DNA of 61,447 bases from Nitratireductor sp. (GTDB lineage Bacteria > Pseudomonadota > Alphaproteobacteria > Rhizobiales > Rhizobiaceae). The notes under the pieces are model-generated. The model was given only the letters and a program-made list of their open reading frames with translations, was not told the origin of the DNA and searched no databases. Where the stretch lies: positions 1-61,447 of the forward strand of contig JAGRLT010000098.1 of NCBI GenBank assembly GCA_020441665.1, in the 5' to 3' direction. This document shows, in pieces, positions 7,835-15,997 of this stretch; position 1 is the stretch's first letter; each line of letters opens with the position of its first letter. A program made the translations under genes and the position numbers.

Positions 7835-9937
7835 TCAGCGCTGGCCGAAGCGGCCCGGCGCGATGGTGTTCGCCTCGGGCTCTGGAGAGACCGGGGCCTC
7901 GCCGCCCTGCCGGCCTCTTTCGGCGGCGGCATAGCGCGCTGAAAGATTGCCCAGACCGAAGGCATCGAGTGCCGGCCCGGAAGCCCGCTGCGCCGCCGGG
8001 CGCACCTCGCCATGGACAGGGGGCAGGGTGGCAGGCCGGTTGAGCGGCTCGCCGGAGGGACCGCTCCGCGCCCGGTTCAGGCCGGTCGGGTGCTGTTCCG
8101 TCCGGGCACGATCGCTCTGGTTCAACTGGCTGTGGGAGGAGAGCTGCCGCTGGCTGTAGGGATCGCTATCATAGCCGGTGCCGGCGGTGCCGCCGCTGCC
8201 ATGGCGCATTTTCTGGATGACCGCGCTGAGATTGATCGCCTTGCCGGCGCGAATGGCGTGCTGGTTCTCGCGGATTCGGGCGCCGGGGAGCGCTTCGTCG
8301 CGCACATGCTCGAAGGTCATGCGCATGGGCGAATAGACCGCTTCACCGAAGGCGATGCACTCCCGGTTGGCGATCGAGGGCAGGAAGGCGATGGTGCTCT
8401 GGGCGCCGCTGCTGAACGCGCCGCGAACGATTTCCTGGTCGCGGCGGTTCGACAGCCGCATCGCGAACGTGGTGTTGCACTGGGAGAGGATCGTCGAATC
8501 GAGATCGCTCGGCCGCTGCGTGATGATGCCGAGATAGGCGCCGTATTTGCGCCCCTCCTTGGCAATCCGCCCGATCGCCGCGCGGGTCGGCCAGAAGCCG
8601 GCCTTCGGGTCGGCCGGAATATAGCGGTGCGCTTCCTCGCACACCACCAGTGTCTGGATGGCGCCGTCGCTGCGCATGCCGAGCTCGAAGGTCAGGCGAC
8701 AGATCACCGATACCACCGAGGACACCACCTCGGCCGGAAGCCCCGACATTTCCAGCACGCAGACCGGCCGGCCGGAACGCGGGATGCGGAAGATTTCCGA
8801 GATGACGTCGTTGATCCGGTCGCCGCCGCATCGCGTCGGATCGAACATGAACTGGAAGCGACCATCGTTGGAAATCGATTCGATGCGGTCCCGCAGGGAT
8901 CGCAGATGCGGTTTCTCCGCCTTGTTGTCCAGCTTGCCATAGCGCGCATCGACCTGTCGGATCAGATCGGTCATGCGGTAGGGGATGGGCGTGTCGGAAT
9001 TGATCCGCTGCTGGCTCGGTGTGGCCTTTACCAGCGAGCTGCGCTCCTGAAGGCTTTCATTGAGCGCCTGCTGCTTGGTGGCGACGATCAGGTCGCGCAG
9101 CATTTCCTTTTCGATCTCCAGGCCTTCCTGCCCGCGGAAGATCACCTCGGCCAGTTCCTCGAGCGAAAACAGCCAGAACGGCAGGACGAGCCTCTCGGCG
9201 TTGAGCACATAGCCGTGATCGGGAAAGGCCGAGCCGAACTCGTTGTGCGGGTCGAGCAGCACGACGCGAATGTCCTGGCGCGCTTCGACGATCTTGCGCA
9301 GCATTAGCGTGACAGCGGTCGACTTGCCGACGCCGGTCGACCCGACAACGGCGAAGTGGCGGCTCAGAAGCTGTTCGAAATCGATCTTGGCGGCAATGGT
9401 GGGATCCTGCGTCACATGGCCGATCTCGATCGTCGTCGCCGAGACGTTGTCGAAAATGGTCTGCAGATCGGCCGAGCGGATGCGGTGCGCGATGCAGCCC
9501 ATATAGGGAAAGTTGGAAATGCCGGTGGAAAATCGGGTCCGGTCGTCGTCCTGGCTGATCTCGCCGATGAGTTCGGCGTGAATGATGATGCGGTTCCTGC
9601 CGCCGGGCGTCCAGGTGTGGTTTTCCGAAACGACCTTCGCCGTCTGGCCGATCACCCGGTTCTCGCCCACCGAGATCGAGATGATCTGGCCCACCGCCCA
9701 GAACCGGCCCTGATGATCCTCGTGATCCTCGATGTCGGCGGCAACGGTCGCATGATGGGCATTGCAGTCGATGACGCGGCCCTCGACCCGCGCCCCCTCG
9801 ACCCGCGCCGTTGCGTCCCGGCCGGCCTCGGCTTGCGCCGATGGCCTCGCGGCTTTCGCGCCCGCCGCGTCCCCGGCGGGGATCGGTTCCTCGCCGATCG
9901 GGCCCGGCGTACCGGCAGGCATGCTTGCGCTGTTCAT
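7835..9937 (-). CDS. HerA-like hexameric ATPase (DUF87)
   Basis: 700 residues. A low-complexity alanine/proline-rich N-terminus is followed by a HAS-barrel-like beta region (about 50-170) and a HerA/FtsK-type ATPase core. Walker A GSTGVGKST is at about 199-207 and Walker B LVVCEEAHRYIP about 240 residues later. The ITQRPSDLDSTILSQCNT motif is typical of HerA translocases. The last 110 residues are polar and proline/glutamine-rich, probably disordered. Archaeal HerA works with NurA in DNA end resection, and bacterial relatives serve in repair or defence; no nuclease gene is adjacent here, so the role is open. The start at 9937 was chosen because GGGGG lies ten bases upstream. Confidence 0.85.
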   Translation of the reverse strand: MNSASMPAGTPGPIGEEPIPAGDAAGAKAARPSAQAEAGRDATARVEGARVEGRVIDCNAHHATVAADIEDHEDHQGRFWAVGQIISISVGENRVIGQTAKVVSENHTWTPGGRNRIIIHAELIGEISQDDDRTRFSTGISNFPYMGCIAHRIRSADLQTIFDNVSATTIEIGHVTQDPTIAAKIDFEQLLSRHFAVVGSTGVGKSTAVTLMLRKIVEARQDIRVVLLDPHNEFGSAFPDHGYVLNAERLVLPFWLFSLEELAEVIFRGQEGLEIEKEMLRDLIVATKQQALNESLQERSSLVKATPSQQRINSDTPIPYRMTDLIRQVDARYGKLDNKAEKPHLRSLRDRIESISNDGRFQFMFDPTRCGGDRINDVISEIFRIPRSGRPVCVLEMSGLPAEVVSSVVSVICRLTFELGMRSDGAIQTLVVCEEAHRYIPADPKAGFWPTRAAIGRIAKEGRKYGAYLGIITQRPSDLDSTILSQCNTTFAMRLSNRRDQEIVRGAFSSGAQSTIAFLPSIANRECIAFGEAVYSPMRMTFEHVRDEALPGARIRENQHAIRAGKAINLSAVIQKMRHGSGGTAGTGYDSDPYSQRQLSSHSQLNQSDRARTEQHPTGLNRARSGPSGEPLNRPATLPPVHGEVRPAAQRASGPALDAFGLGNLSARYAAAERGRQGGEAPVSPEPEANTIAPGRFGQR

Positions 9938-10096
9938 TGGCAACCCCCAAATTCCCGCCCAGCTTGCAAAACAAAGGTAAATTTTCGGTTTTTGCGCGTT
10001 CCCATACTTGCTATTGCCGCAGGCTAACGGCATGTCCTTGGCATGCGCGTACCGCCGCAGGGCGGGCCGCTTCAGGCTGTAACAGGGTGCTGAGGG

Positions 10097-11542
10097 ATGT
10101 CCGCAGACAGCAACGAACCAGACCTGGCTTCCGGCGCTTCGGCCGATGCCGCCACGGCTGCGGTTCCGCCCGCTTTCGAGGACGGCCTCTACAATGAAGA
10201 CGGCCACCTGCGCGAGGATTTCACCGAAGCGGTCCGCGCGGCGGTGGACGGCGATCAGCGTGACGAGCTCCTGCGCCTTACCCTGCCGCTGCACGGCTCG
10301 GAAATGGGCGACCTGCTCGAAGCGCTGGAATCGGAGGAGCGGCAGAAGCTCGTCCGCCTCGCCGGTGACGAGTTCGACTTTTCCGCGCTGACCGAGGTCG
10401 ATGAGGCCATCCGCCTCGACATCGTCGATTCGCTCCCCAACGAATACATTGCCGGCGCTCTCCAGGACCTCGATTCCGACGATGCCATCTACATCCTCGA
10501 GGACATGGATGAGAAGGACCAGCACGAGGTTCTCGAACAACTGCCGTTCGACGAGCGCATCCTGCTGCGCCGGGCGCTGGACTATCCCGAGGAATCCGCC
10601 GGCCGGCGGATGCAGACCGAGTTCATCGCCGTGCCGCCGTTCTGGACCGTCGGCCAGACCATCGACTACATGCGCGAAGACGACGATCTGCCGAACCGCT
10701 TCCACGAGATATTCGTCATCTCGCCGCAATACGAGCTGCTCGGCTATGTCCAGCTCGACAAGCTGCTGCGCACCAAGCGCCAGGTTCGCATCGAGGAGGT
10801 GATGGAGGAAACCGTCCATCCCATCAAGGCGACGGACGACCAGGAGGAGGCGGCCTATGTCTTCCAGCAATACGACCTGTTGTCGGCCGCCGTTGTCGAT
10901 GATGGCGGAAGGCTGGTCGGCGTGATGACGATCGACGACATCGTCGACGTCATTCACGAGGAGGCCGAGGAGGACATCAAGCGCCTTGCCGGCGTCGGCG
11001 ACGAGGAACTCTCCGATACCGTGGTCGACATCGCGCGATCCCGCTTCCTCTGGCTGCTGATCAACCTGGCGACGGCAATCCTTGCCTCGACGGTGATCGG
11101 CCTGTTCGACGCCACCATCGAGCAGATGGTGGCGCTTGCCGTGTTGATGCCCATCGTCGCCTCGATGGGCGGCAATGCCGGCACCCAGACCATGACCGTT
11201 GCCGTGCGCGCGCTGGCGACCCGCGACATGGACAGCTACAACACCCGCCGCATCATCCGCCGCGAGGTATTGGTGGGCCTGCTCAACGGCCTGGCATTCG
11301 CCCTGCTCATCGGCATTGTCGCGGCCTGGTGGTTTTCGCAGATCGACCTCGGCGTGATCATCGCCGTCGCCATGGTCTTCAACATGCTGAGCGCGGCGCT
11401 GGCCGGCATCCTCATTCCGCTGCTGCTCAACCGGCTCGATCTCGACCCGGCGATCGCCTCGAGCGTCTTCGTGACGACGGTTACCGACGTCGTCGGATTT
11501 TTCGCCTTTCTGGGCCTTGCCGCCTGGTGGTTCGGCATCTGA
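10097..11542 (+). CDS. mgtE: Magnesium transporter MgtE
   Basis: 481 residues in the standard MgtE order. An acidic helical N domain (about 60-155) is followed by a pair of CBS domains (about 160-285), with the DDQEEAAYVFQQYDLLSAAVVDD segment characteristic, and a five-helix membrane domain (about 315-481) carrying the MPIVASMGGNAGTQT pore signature. MgtE is a Mg2+-gated channel in the inner membrane; the cytoplasmic N and CBS domains close it when internal Mg2+ is high. No magnesium riboswitch is recognisable in the 159 bases upstream. It is a single-gene unit, divergent from the HerA-like gene. Confidence 0.95.
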   Translation: MSADSNEPDLASGASADAATAAVPPAFEDGLYNEDGHLREDFTEAVRAAVDGDQRDELLRLTLPLHGSEMGDLLEALESEERQKLVRLAGDEFDFSALTEVDEAIRLDIVDSLPNEYIAGALQDLDSDDAIYILEDMDEKDQHEVLEQLPFDERILLRRALDYPEESAGRRMQTEFIAVPPFWTVGQTIDYMREDDDLPNRFHEIFVISPQYELLGYVQLDKLLRTKRQVRIEEVMEETVHPIKATDDQEEAAYVFQQYDLLSAAVVDDGGRLVGVMTIDDIVDVIHEEAEEDIKRLAGVGDEELSDTVVDIARSRFLWLLINLATAILASTVIGLFDATIEQMVALAVLMPIVASMGGNAGTQTMTVAVRALATRDMDSYNTRRIIRREVLVGLLNGLAFALLIGIVAAWWFSQIDLGVIIAVAMVFNMLSAALAGILIPLLLNRLDLDPAIASSVFVTTVTDVVGFFAFLGLAAWWFGI

Positions 11543-11573
11543 CCGGACGATTCAGCCACGCAGCTTATTGACT

Positions 11574-11583
11574 TTTACGTAAA
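11574..11583. promoter_or_regulatory. Candidate MerR-family operator
   Basis: Perfect palindrome TTTACGTAAA inside TTGACTTTTACGTAAA, about 50 bases before the MerR-type gene. It overlaps a possible -35 box (TTGACT at 11568-11573), the usual place for a MerR operator. Autoregulation is inferred. Confidence 0.45.
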
Positions 11584-11634
11584 TCTGCCAAACAACACGT
11601 CTGCGCCACAGGGGTGGTGGCGACAAGGGGGTGC

Positions 11635-12039
11635 ATGGTGAACAAGCCGGAAAAGCGGGATTTCTATACGATCACGGACCTCACAAGGGAGTTTTCCGTC
11701 TCCACCCGCACCATCCGGTTCTATGAAGACGAGGGCCTCGTCAATCCGACGCGTCGCGGGCGCACGCGGTTGTTTCGCCAGTCGGATCGCCGGATCCTGA
11801 GTTTCATCCTGCGCGGCAAGCGGCTTGGCTTCTCCATCGCGGAAATCCGCGAAATCCTGCACATGTACAAGGAGCCGCCCGGCGAATCCGGGCAGCTGCG
11901 GCTGCTGATCAGCAAGGTCAAGGAAAAGCGCGAGGCGCTGGAACAGAAGCGCCGCGATATCGAGGAGACGCTGCGCGAGCTCGAACAGGTGGAGGAGGCG
12001 AGCCTCGCACGGCTGGCCGAGATCGGCGTCGGTACCTGA
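11635..12039 (+). CDS. MerR-family transcriptional regulator
   Basis: 134 residues. The N-terminal winged helix-turn-helix of the MerR family (YTITDLTREFSVSTRTIRFYEDEGLV, positions 11-36 in outline) continues with GRTRLFRQSDRRIL and a long C-terminal dimerisation coiled coil (about 90-125). No metal-binding cysteines are present, so it is not a metal sensor. In overall form it resembles the LiuR-like MerR regulators of branched-chain amino acid and fatty acid breakdown, but no such pathway genes are nearby. The ATG at 11635 has AAGGGGGT upstream. A palindrome suited to autoregulation lies in its promoter region. Confidence 0.85.
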   Translation: MVNKPEKRDFYTITDLTREFSVSTRTIRFYEDEGLVNPTRRGRTRLFRQSDRRILSFILRGKRLGFSIAEIREILHMYKEPPGESGQLRLLISKVKEKREALEQKRRDIEETLRELEQVEEASLARLAEIGVGT

Positions 12040-12062
12040 AGCCAGGCTATGTGTTCGGTCCC

Positions 12063-12542
12063 TCAGATCCAGCGCCGGACGCGCTTTGCATAATGATGCC
12101 ACGCGCTGCCGAACTTGCGTGAGAGATGCCTTTCCTCTGGCTCGATGGCCAGCTTGCCGACCGCGATAACGGCAAGCACCGCGGTGGCGAACAGCCAGGC
12201 ATTGCCGAGCGCGAAGCCGAGCCCGCTGACCAGCATCGTGTTGGCGAGATAGATCGGATTGCGCGAAAAGCTGAACGGGCCGCCGGTGACGAGATGGCTC
12301 GCCGCCCGTGTCGGCAGGATGGTCGTCTTGTGCTTCCTCAATTCCTGAAAGGTTCTCACATCGATGAAGACGGCCGCCGCCATCAGCAGCAGGCCGAGCA
12401 TCAGCGCCATCTCTCCCACCGGGCCGGGTATCCAGGGCAGGGGAAGGGCGTATTGCAGCGCAATGCCCGCAAAGGCGGCCGTCAGGTAGAGAAGGGGCGG
12501 CCAGGCAATCCGGCTCGGTGGTGTCTCTTTTGCGTCGTTCAT
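12063..12542 (-). CDS. Isoprenylcysteine carboxyl methyltransferase-family membrane protein
   Basis: 159 residues with about four transmembrane segments. The C-terminal half carries the ICMT/PEMT signature GPFSFSRNPIYLANT followed by EPEERHLSRKFG, which binds S-adenosylmethionine in this family. Bacterial members methylate unknown small or lipid substrates; a protein-prenyl substrate is unlikely in this organism. The gene is convergent with the MerR gene and divergent from the GNAT gene at 12586. Confidence 0.85.
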   Translation of the reverse strand: MNDAKETPPSRIAWPPLLYLTAAFAGIALQYALPLPWIPGPVGEMALMLGLLLMAAAVFIDVRTFQELRKHKTTILPTRAASHLVTGGPFSFSRNPIYLANTMLVSGLGFALGNAWLFATAVLAVIAVGKLAIEPEERHLSRKFGSAWHHYAKRVRRWI

Positions 12543-12585
12543 GGCATAAGTCCGCGGTCAACCATCCAGAAGGACTAGAATTGCC

Positions 12586-13029
12586 ATGACGCTCGCCATA
12601 CGCAAGCTGGAAAAATCGGACCATGCCCGCTGGCTGGAATTGTGGCGCGGCTATCAGGCCTTCTACGAAGCGGATCTGCGCGCCGATGAGGAGCGCCTGT
12701 TCGAGGCGCTGCTGGCGCCGGAAAGCGACGGACCGTTCTGCCTGGTCTGCGAGGTTGATGGAACGATCGCCGGCATCACCCAGTTCCTCTACCACAAAAC
12801 GACCTGGGGCGCGGAGCGGCGCTGCTATCTCAACGACCTGTTCACCGATGCCGCCTTTCGCGGCCGCGGCGTTGCCCGCCTGCTGATCGAGGCGGTGGAA
12901 GAACGGGCCAGGGCCGATGGGGCGGGCCAGGTCTACTGGCTGACCCAGGAGTTCAACCACACCGCGCGCAAGCTCTACGATCAGGTGGCGGTCTGTACGC
13001 CCTTCATCAAGTATGCGATGCGCGGCTGA
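12586..13029 (+). CDS. GNAT-family N-acetyltransferase
   Basis: 147 residues forming a single GNAT domain. The acetyl-CoA binding segment LFTDAAFRGRGVARLLIEAV (about 85-104) contains the R-G-x-G-x-A pyrophosphate loop. It is followed by WLTQEFNHTARKLYDQVA, the usual N-x-x-A-x-x-x-Y/L end of the fold. The substrate is unknown. The start is preceded by GAAGGACTAGAATTGCC, an acceptable ribosome binding site. Confidence 0.85.
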   Translation: MTLAIRKLEKSDHARWLELWRGYQAFYEADLRADEERLFEALLAPESDGPFCLVCEVDGTIAGITQFLYHKTTWGAERRCYLNDLFTDAAFRGRGVARLLIEAVEERARADGAGQVYWLTQEFNHTARKLYDQVAVCTPFIKYAMRG

Positions 13030-13068
13030 TCCGCCCCGAAAGGTTTGTTGGAAGGCTCGTTTAGGGGT

Positions 13069-13854
13069 TCACCGGACGAGCGCGTGGACCGCATAGAGCA
13101 GCCCGAACAGGACGGGCTGGTGCAGCAGATAGTAGATCAGGCTGTGCCGGCCGATAAAGCGCAGCAGCCCGGCCATGCGCCCGCCCGCACGCCATTGCGC
13201 CAGCCGTGCCGCGGTCGCGCTAGCGGCCAGCCCCTTGCCGATGGCAAGCCCCGCCAGGACGGCGGCAAAGAACGGAAAGATCGGCACGTAGTCGCTGGAC
13301 CGGAGCCGCTCGGTATTGAGCCCCGTCCACCACAGCCATGGCGCGTTGAACAGCTCGGACTTGAGGAAGTAGGGTGCGGCGAACACCAGGACCGCGACCG
13401 CCGCCGACACCCAGGCGGGCAGGCGGACAAAGAGCAGCGCCAGCAGGCTCGCCAGTGCGATGTGGTGCAGGATGCCGAAGAAGATGTAGATGTCCGGTGT
13501 CGCGATCCGGGTCGCCACGGTGATCAGGAGGGCCGCGCCCGCGATCATCGCGAGCCGCCGGAGGAACGGCCCGGCGCGAACGCCGCCCCGATGGGCAAGC
13601 GCGAAGGAGATGCCGACCAGCACCAGGAACGACGAGGCGATCGCGCGGGCATACCAGATCATCGCCGGCTGAGAGGCAAAGCCGCGATCGGCGAAGCCGA
13701 ACATTTCAAGATCCCAGCCGAAATGGAACGTGGTCATCGCCACCAGCGCCAGGCCGCGGGCAAGATCGACCGCATCGATCCGCCCGATAAGCGGCGCGGC
13801 CGACGGCGTGATTTGCCGGGTGGCGGGACTTGCAGGCGATGGCGAATCCGTCAT
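13069..13854 (-). CDS. DUF1624 heparan-alpha-glucosaminide N-acetyltransferase-like membrane protein
   Basis: 261 residues with about seven transmembrane helices. The N-terminal part after a short polar leader reads RIDAVDLARGLALVAM and then FHFGWDLEMFGF, the hallmark of the DUF1624/HGSNAT_cat family, whose R-x-x-x-x-D-x-x-R-G motif opens the first helix. It ends with a GRHSLIYYLLHQPV segment. Members are thought to move acyl groups across the membrane onto sugars. Function here is inferred only from family. It is convergent with the GNAT gene, 39 bases apart. Confidence 0.8.
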   Translation of the reverse strand: MTDSPSPASPATRQITPSAAPLIGRIDAVDLARGLALVAMTTFHFGWDLEMFGFADRGFASQPAMIWYARAIASSFLVLVGISFALAHRGGVRAGPFLRRLAMIAGAALLITVATRIATPDIYIFFGILHHIALASLLALLFVRLPAWVSAAVAVLVFAAPYFLKSELFNAPWLWWTGLNTERLRSSDYVPIFPFFAAVLAGLAIGKGLAASATAARLAQWRAGGRMAGLLRFIGRHSLIYYLLHQPVLFGLLYAVHALVR

Positions 13855-14194
13855 GGGTCAGTTCTCAATCGGTTTCGGCCGGTGGTGCACCGCCGGTTTT
13901 CCACACGCCTTGACGGCCGTCGCGAAACCCGCCGCCACCCCGCGCCTTCTTCTTCCTGCCTTGCCCGAAGCCGGCGATCAAGGCGCAATCCGATCGAATT
14001 CCGAGCACGTTGAAGGGCGCGCGCGGCGGTGATGGCGGACATGTGTTTCTCGCATGGCAGCTATCTGAAAGTGTGACCGATCCATGACGGTTTTCCGCTT
14101 GCAAAAAGATGAACAACTTCTTAAATCCCGGCCGCTGTCCCGCAGAGGACGGAGCCGCCAGACGCGGCAAACCAACCAATGGGCGTCAAACATC
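13855..14194. other. Intergenic region upstream of a small membrane peptide gene
   Basis: 340 bases. I see no gene. At 14130-14155 the sequence GCTGTCC-cgcaga-GGACGGAGC can fold into a small hairpin, part of a probable leader of the 44-residue peptide gene. It superficially recalls the cobalamin riboswitch core but lacks its other elements. Confidence 0.35.
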
Positions 14195-14329
14195 ATGATT
14201 CATGAAAAGTCCACGGGCTCCGTATGGAATGTTGCCCTGGTAGCAATTGCAGTCGCGCTCGGTGCCATGGCGATGGGCGGACTGGTATCGGCCGGCAACG
14301 CGAATACCGCGATCGTAGCCGCCGAATAA
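14195..14329 (+). CDS. Small single-pass membrane peptide
   Basis: 44 residues: a polar N-terminus (MIHEKSTGS), then one hydrophobic, alanine-rich segment (about residues 11-32) and a short polar tail. It may instead be a secreted peptide. It is supported by an isolated position, by a strong terminator 33 bases after its stop and by a plausible leader; no homologue is recognised. The start could lie further upstream in the same frame, but the hydrophobic segment follows naturally from this ATG. Whether it is truly translated is uncertain. Confidence 0.5.
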   Translation: MIHEKSTGSVWNVALVAIAVALGAMAMGGLVSAGNANTAIVAAE

Positions 14330-14361
14330 TCCGCCGCACCGGCCAAAGGCCGAAGGATCTC

Positions 14362-14401
14362 AAAAAGCCGTGTCAGGGTAGCATGCCCGGCACGGCTTTT
14401 T
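14362..14401 (+). terminator. Strong rho-independent terminator
   Basis: AAAAAGCCGTG at 14362-14372 pairs with CACGGCTTTTT at 14391-14401, with GGG/CCC pairing inside. It closes the small peptide gene and insulates the rhodanese gene. Confidence 0.9.
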
Positions 14402-14485
14402 GCTGGCCGGCTATAGGCATCCCGCCGAAGCTCGCATAGGATTGCCGGGACGATCGAGCGGCAGGGCGCGGAAGGAGACACGGCA

Positions 14486-14884
14486 ATGGCGATCACCCCG
14501 GTCAAGACGCTGGTCGAGCGGGCCAACCGCGAAATCACCACCCACAGCCCGGCGGAGGCGCTGAGCCGTCAATCGGCCGGCGGCGCGGTGCTGGTCGATA
14601 TCCGCGACATCCGCGAGCTCGACCGGGAAGGGCGCGTGGACGGCGCCCTTCACGCGCCGCGTGGCATGCTGGAGTTCTGGTTCGATCCGCAAAGCCCCTA
14701 TCACAAGCAGGTCTTCGCCCAGGAGGGCCGCGAATACATCCTGTTCTGCGCCGCCGGCTGGCGTTCGGCGCTGGCGACCAAGGCGCTGCGCGACATGGGC
14801 TTTGACAATGTCGCCCATATCGAGGGCGGCTTCGGGGCCCTGAGGGAGAGCGGCGCTTCGATCAATGCCGGAGATAAAGCCTGA
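14486..14884 (+). CDS. Rhodanese-domain sulfurtransferase
   Basis: 132 residues, one rhodanese domain: VLVDIRDIRELDREGRVDGALHAPRG near the N-terminus and the active-site loop with persulfide cysteine in YILFCAAGWRSALAT (about residues 90-104). The CAAGWRS loop is the usual single-domain form, carrying sulfur for thiosulfate or protein-persulfide reactions in the cytoplasm. A good ribosome binding site (GAAGGAGA) lies upstream. It is convergent with the M15-type lipoprotein gene. Confidence 0.9.
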   Translation: MAITPVKTLVERANREITTHSPAEALSRQSAGGAVLVDIRDIRELDREGRVDGALHAPRGMLEFWFDPQSPYHKQVFAQEGREYILFCAAGWRSALATKALRDMGFDNVAHIEGGFGALRESGASINAGDKA

Positions 14885-14920
14885 TTTTTTTAAGCATGAA
14901 TTGAGGGCAGCGCCTGACGA

Positions 14921-15997
14921 TCAGGCCTTCTTCTTGGCGCGCGAGCCCGAGCGGCGACAGGGATGGTGCCAGTCGCGCTGGCTGCCGACATCGATATGCA
15001 CCGAATTGGTGCGGCAATAGGTGCCGACGCCGCCGCGCCCCTCGACCGAGCGCAGATACTTCGCCAGGTCCCATTTGCTGACGCCTTCGACCTGGATATC
15101 GGCCGCCTTGCAATAGATGTGCGTCGAGTTGGAAACGCCGCCGGCGCGCCGGTTGCGCGTCGGGGAGCGGTAGCCGGAGGTCACCATCACCTTCTTGCCG
15201 TAGCGGCGCTCGACCTTGCCGAGAATGGAGAGCAGTTCGGGCTTGAGGCAGCCGACCTCGACCTTGGAAGTCTGCAGGATGAGGCCGCTGGGAGAGATCA
15301 GGCGGCCCAGGCTGCCGACCGATGCGACCTGAACGCCGTCGGCACTCCCGCCATCGTCCTCGGCTTCATTGCCGCCCTCATTGATGCCGAAAATCGCGCT
15401 CTGGCGCTGTACGCCGGGCAGGTCATTGCCGCCGGCGGACGGCCGTTGCCGTTGTGCTTCCGGCAGCAGGGCCAGTTGCGTTCCGCTCCCGGCTGCCGGG
15501 CGCGGCGCCTGGGCCTTGCGCGGCGCCATGAACAGATCGAACAGGCCGCCGGCCTTTTTCGGCTTTTGCACCGCGGAAACCGTTCTGACCGGCTTGACCG
15601 GCTGGGTGACAGTCCGGCTGACCGGCTGCGCGGCAGGAGGTTCGGCAGCCGCCACGGCCGTTTCGCCGGCGGGTTGTGCTTCCGCAAGGGCCTCGGCGGC
15701 CGCGGCTGCGGGATTTTCGTCGTCCGGCAACAGCGCCAGCGATTGACCGGCGTTGAGCGCCGGATTGTCATAGCCCGGCGACTTGATCGGCACGGGCAGG
15801 GCGAAAGGGGAGGCCGCGTCGCCCGGGGTGTCGGTCGCGGCAAGGGCGCTGCCATCCATGTTGTTGGACGTATCCGTCGGTGCGTCCTGCATGTCGGGCG
15901 ATTCGAGGGCCACCGATTCGAGCGTATTGGTGACCTGGCTGCCGACACAGCCCGAAAGCATCAGGGCCGCCACGAGCGGCAGAAGGAGACGGCGCAT
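14921..15997 (-). CDS. Lipoprotein with M15A-type (YcbK/DUF882-like) peptidase domain
   Basis: 358 residues. The signal peptide ends in the lipobox LSGC (cysteine about residue 17), so it should be a membrane-anchored lipoprotein. Residues 30-240 are a long alanine/proline-rich linker. The C-terminal domain (about 250-358) has zinc ligands of the M15A family: TSGYRSPTRNRR, SNSTHIYCKAADI and SVHIDVG. Such domains act as L,D- or D,D-carboxypeptidases on peptidoglycan. The basic tail ends in KKKA. An in-frame ATG at 16099 with a weak ribosome binding site exists, but the start at 15997 begins a canonical lipoprotein signal and is preferred. Confidence 0.8.
   Translation of the reverse strand: MRRLLLPLVAALMLSGCVGSQVTNTLESVALESPDMQDAPTDTSNNMDGSALAATDTPGDAASPFALPVPIKSPGYDNPALNAGQSLALLPDDENPAAAAAEALAEAQPAGETAVAAAEPPAAQPVSRTVTQPVKPVRTVSAVQKPKKAGGLFDLFMAPRKAQAPRPAAGSGTQLALLPEAQRQRPSAGGNDLPGVQRQSAIFGINEGGNEAEDDGGSADGVQVASVGSLGRLISPSGLILQTSKVEVGCLKPELLSILGKVERRYGKKVMVTSGYRSPTRNRRAGGVSNSTHIYCKAADIQVEGVSKWDLAKYLRSVEGRGGVGTYCRTNSVHIDVGSQRDWHHPCRRSGSRAKKKA

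Noticed and set aside
14084..14194. Cobalamin riboswitch upstream of the 44-residue peptide
   Set aside because: GCTGTCCCGCA resembles part of the B12 element, but the GGTGAAA-type core, the conserved GCCACTG and the expected distances are missing. No cobalamin gene follows.
7835..14884. HerA-based antiphage defence island
   Set aside because: The neighbours are a magnesium channel, a MerR regulator and metabolic membrane genes; no nuclease, Sir2, DUF4297 or restriction gene is near.
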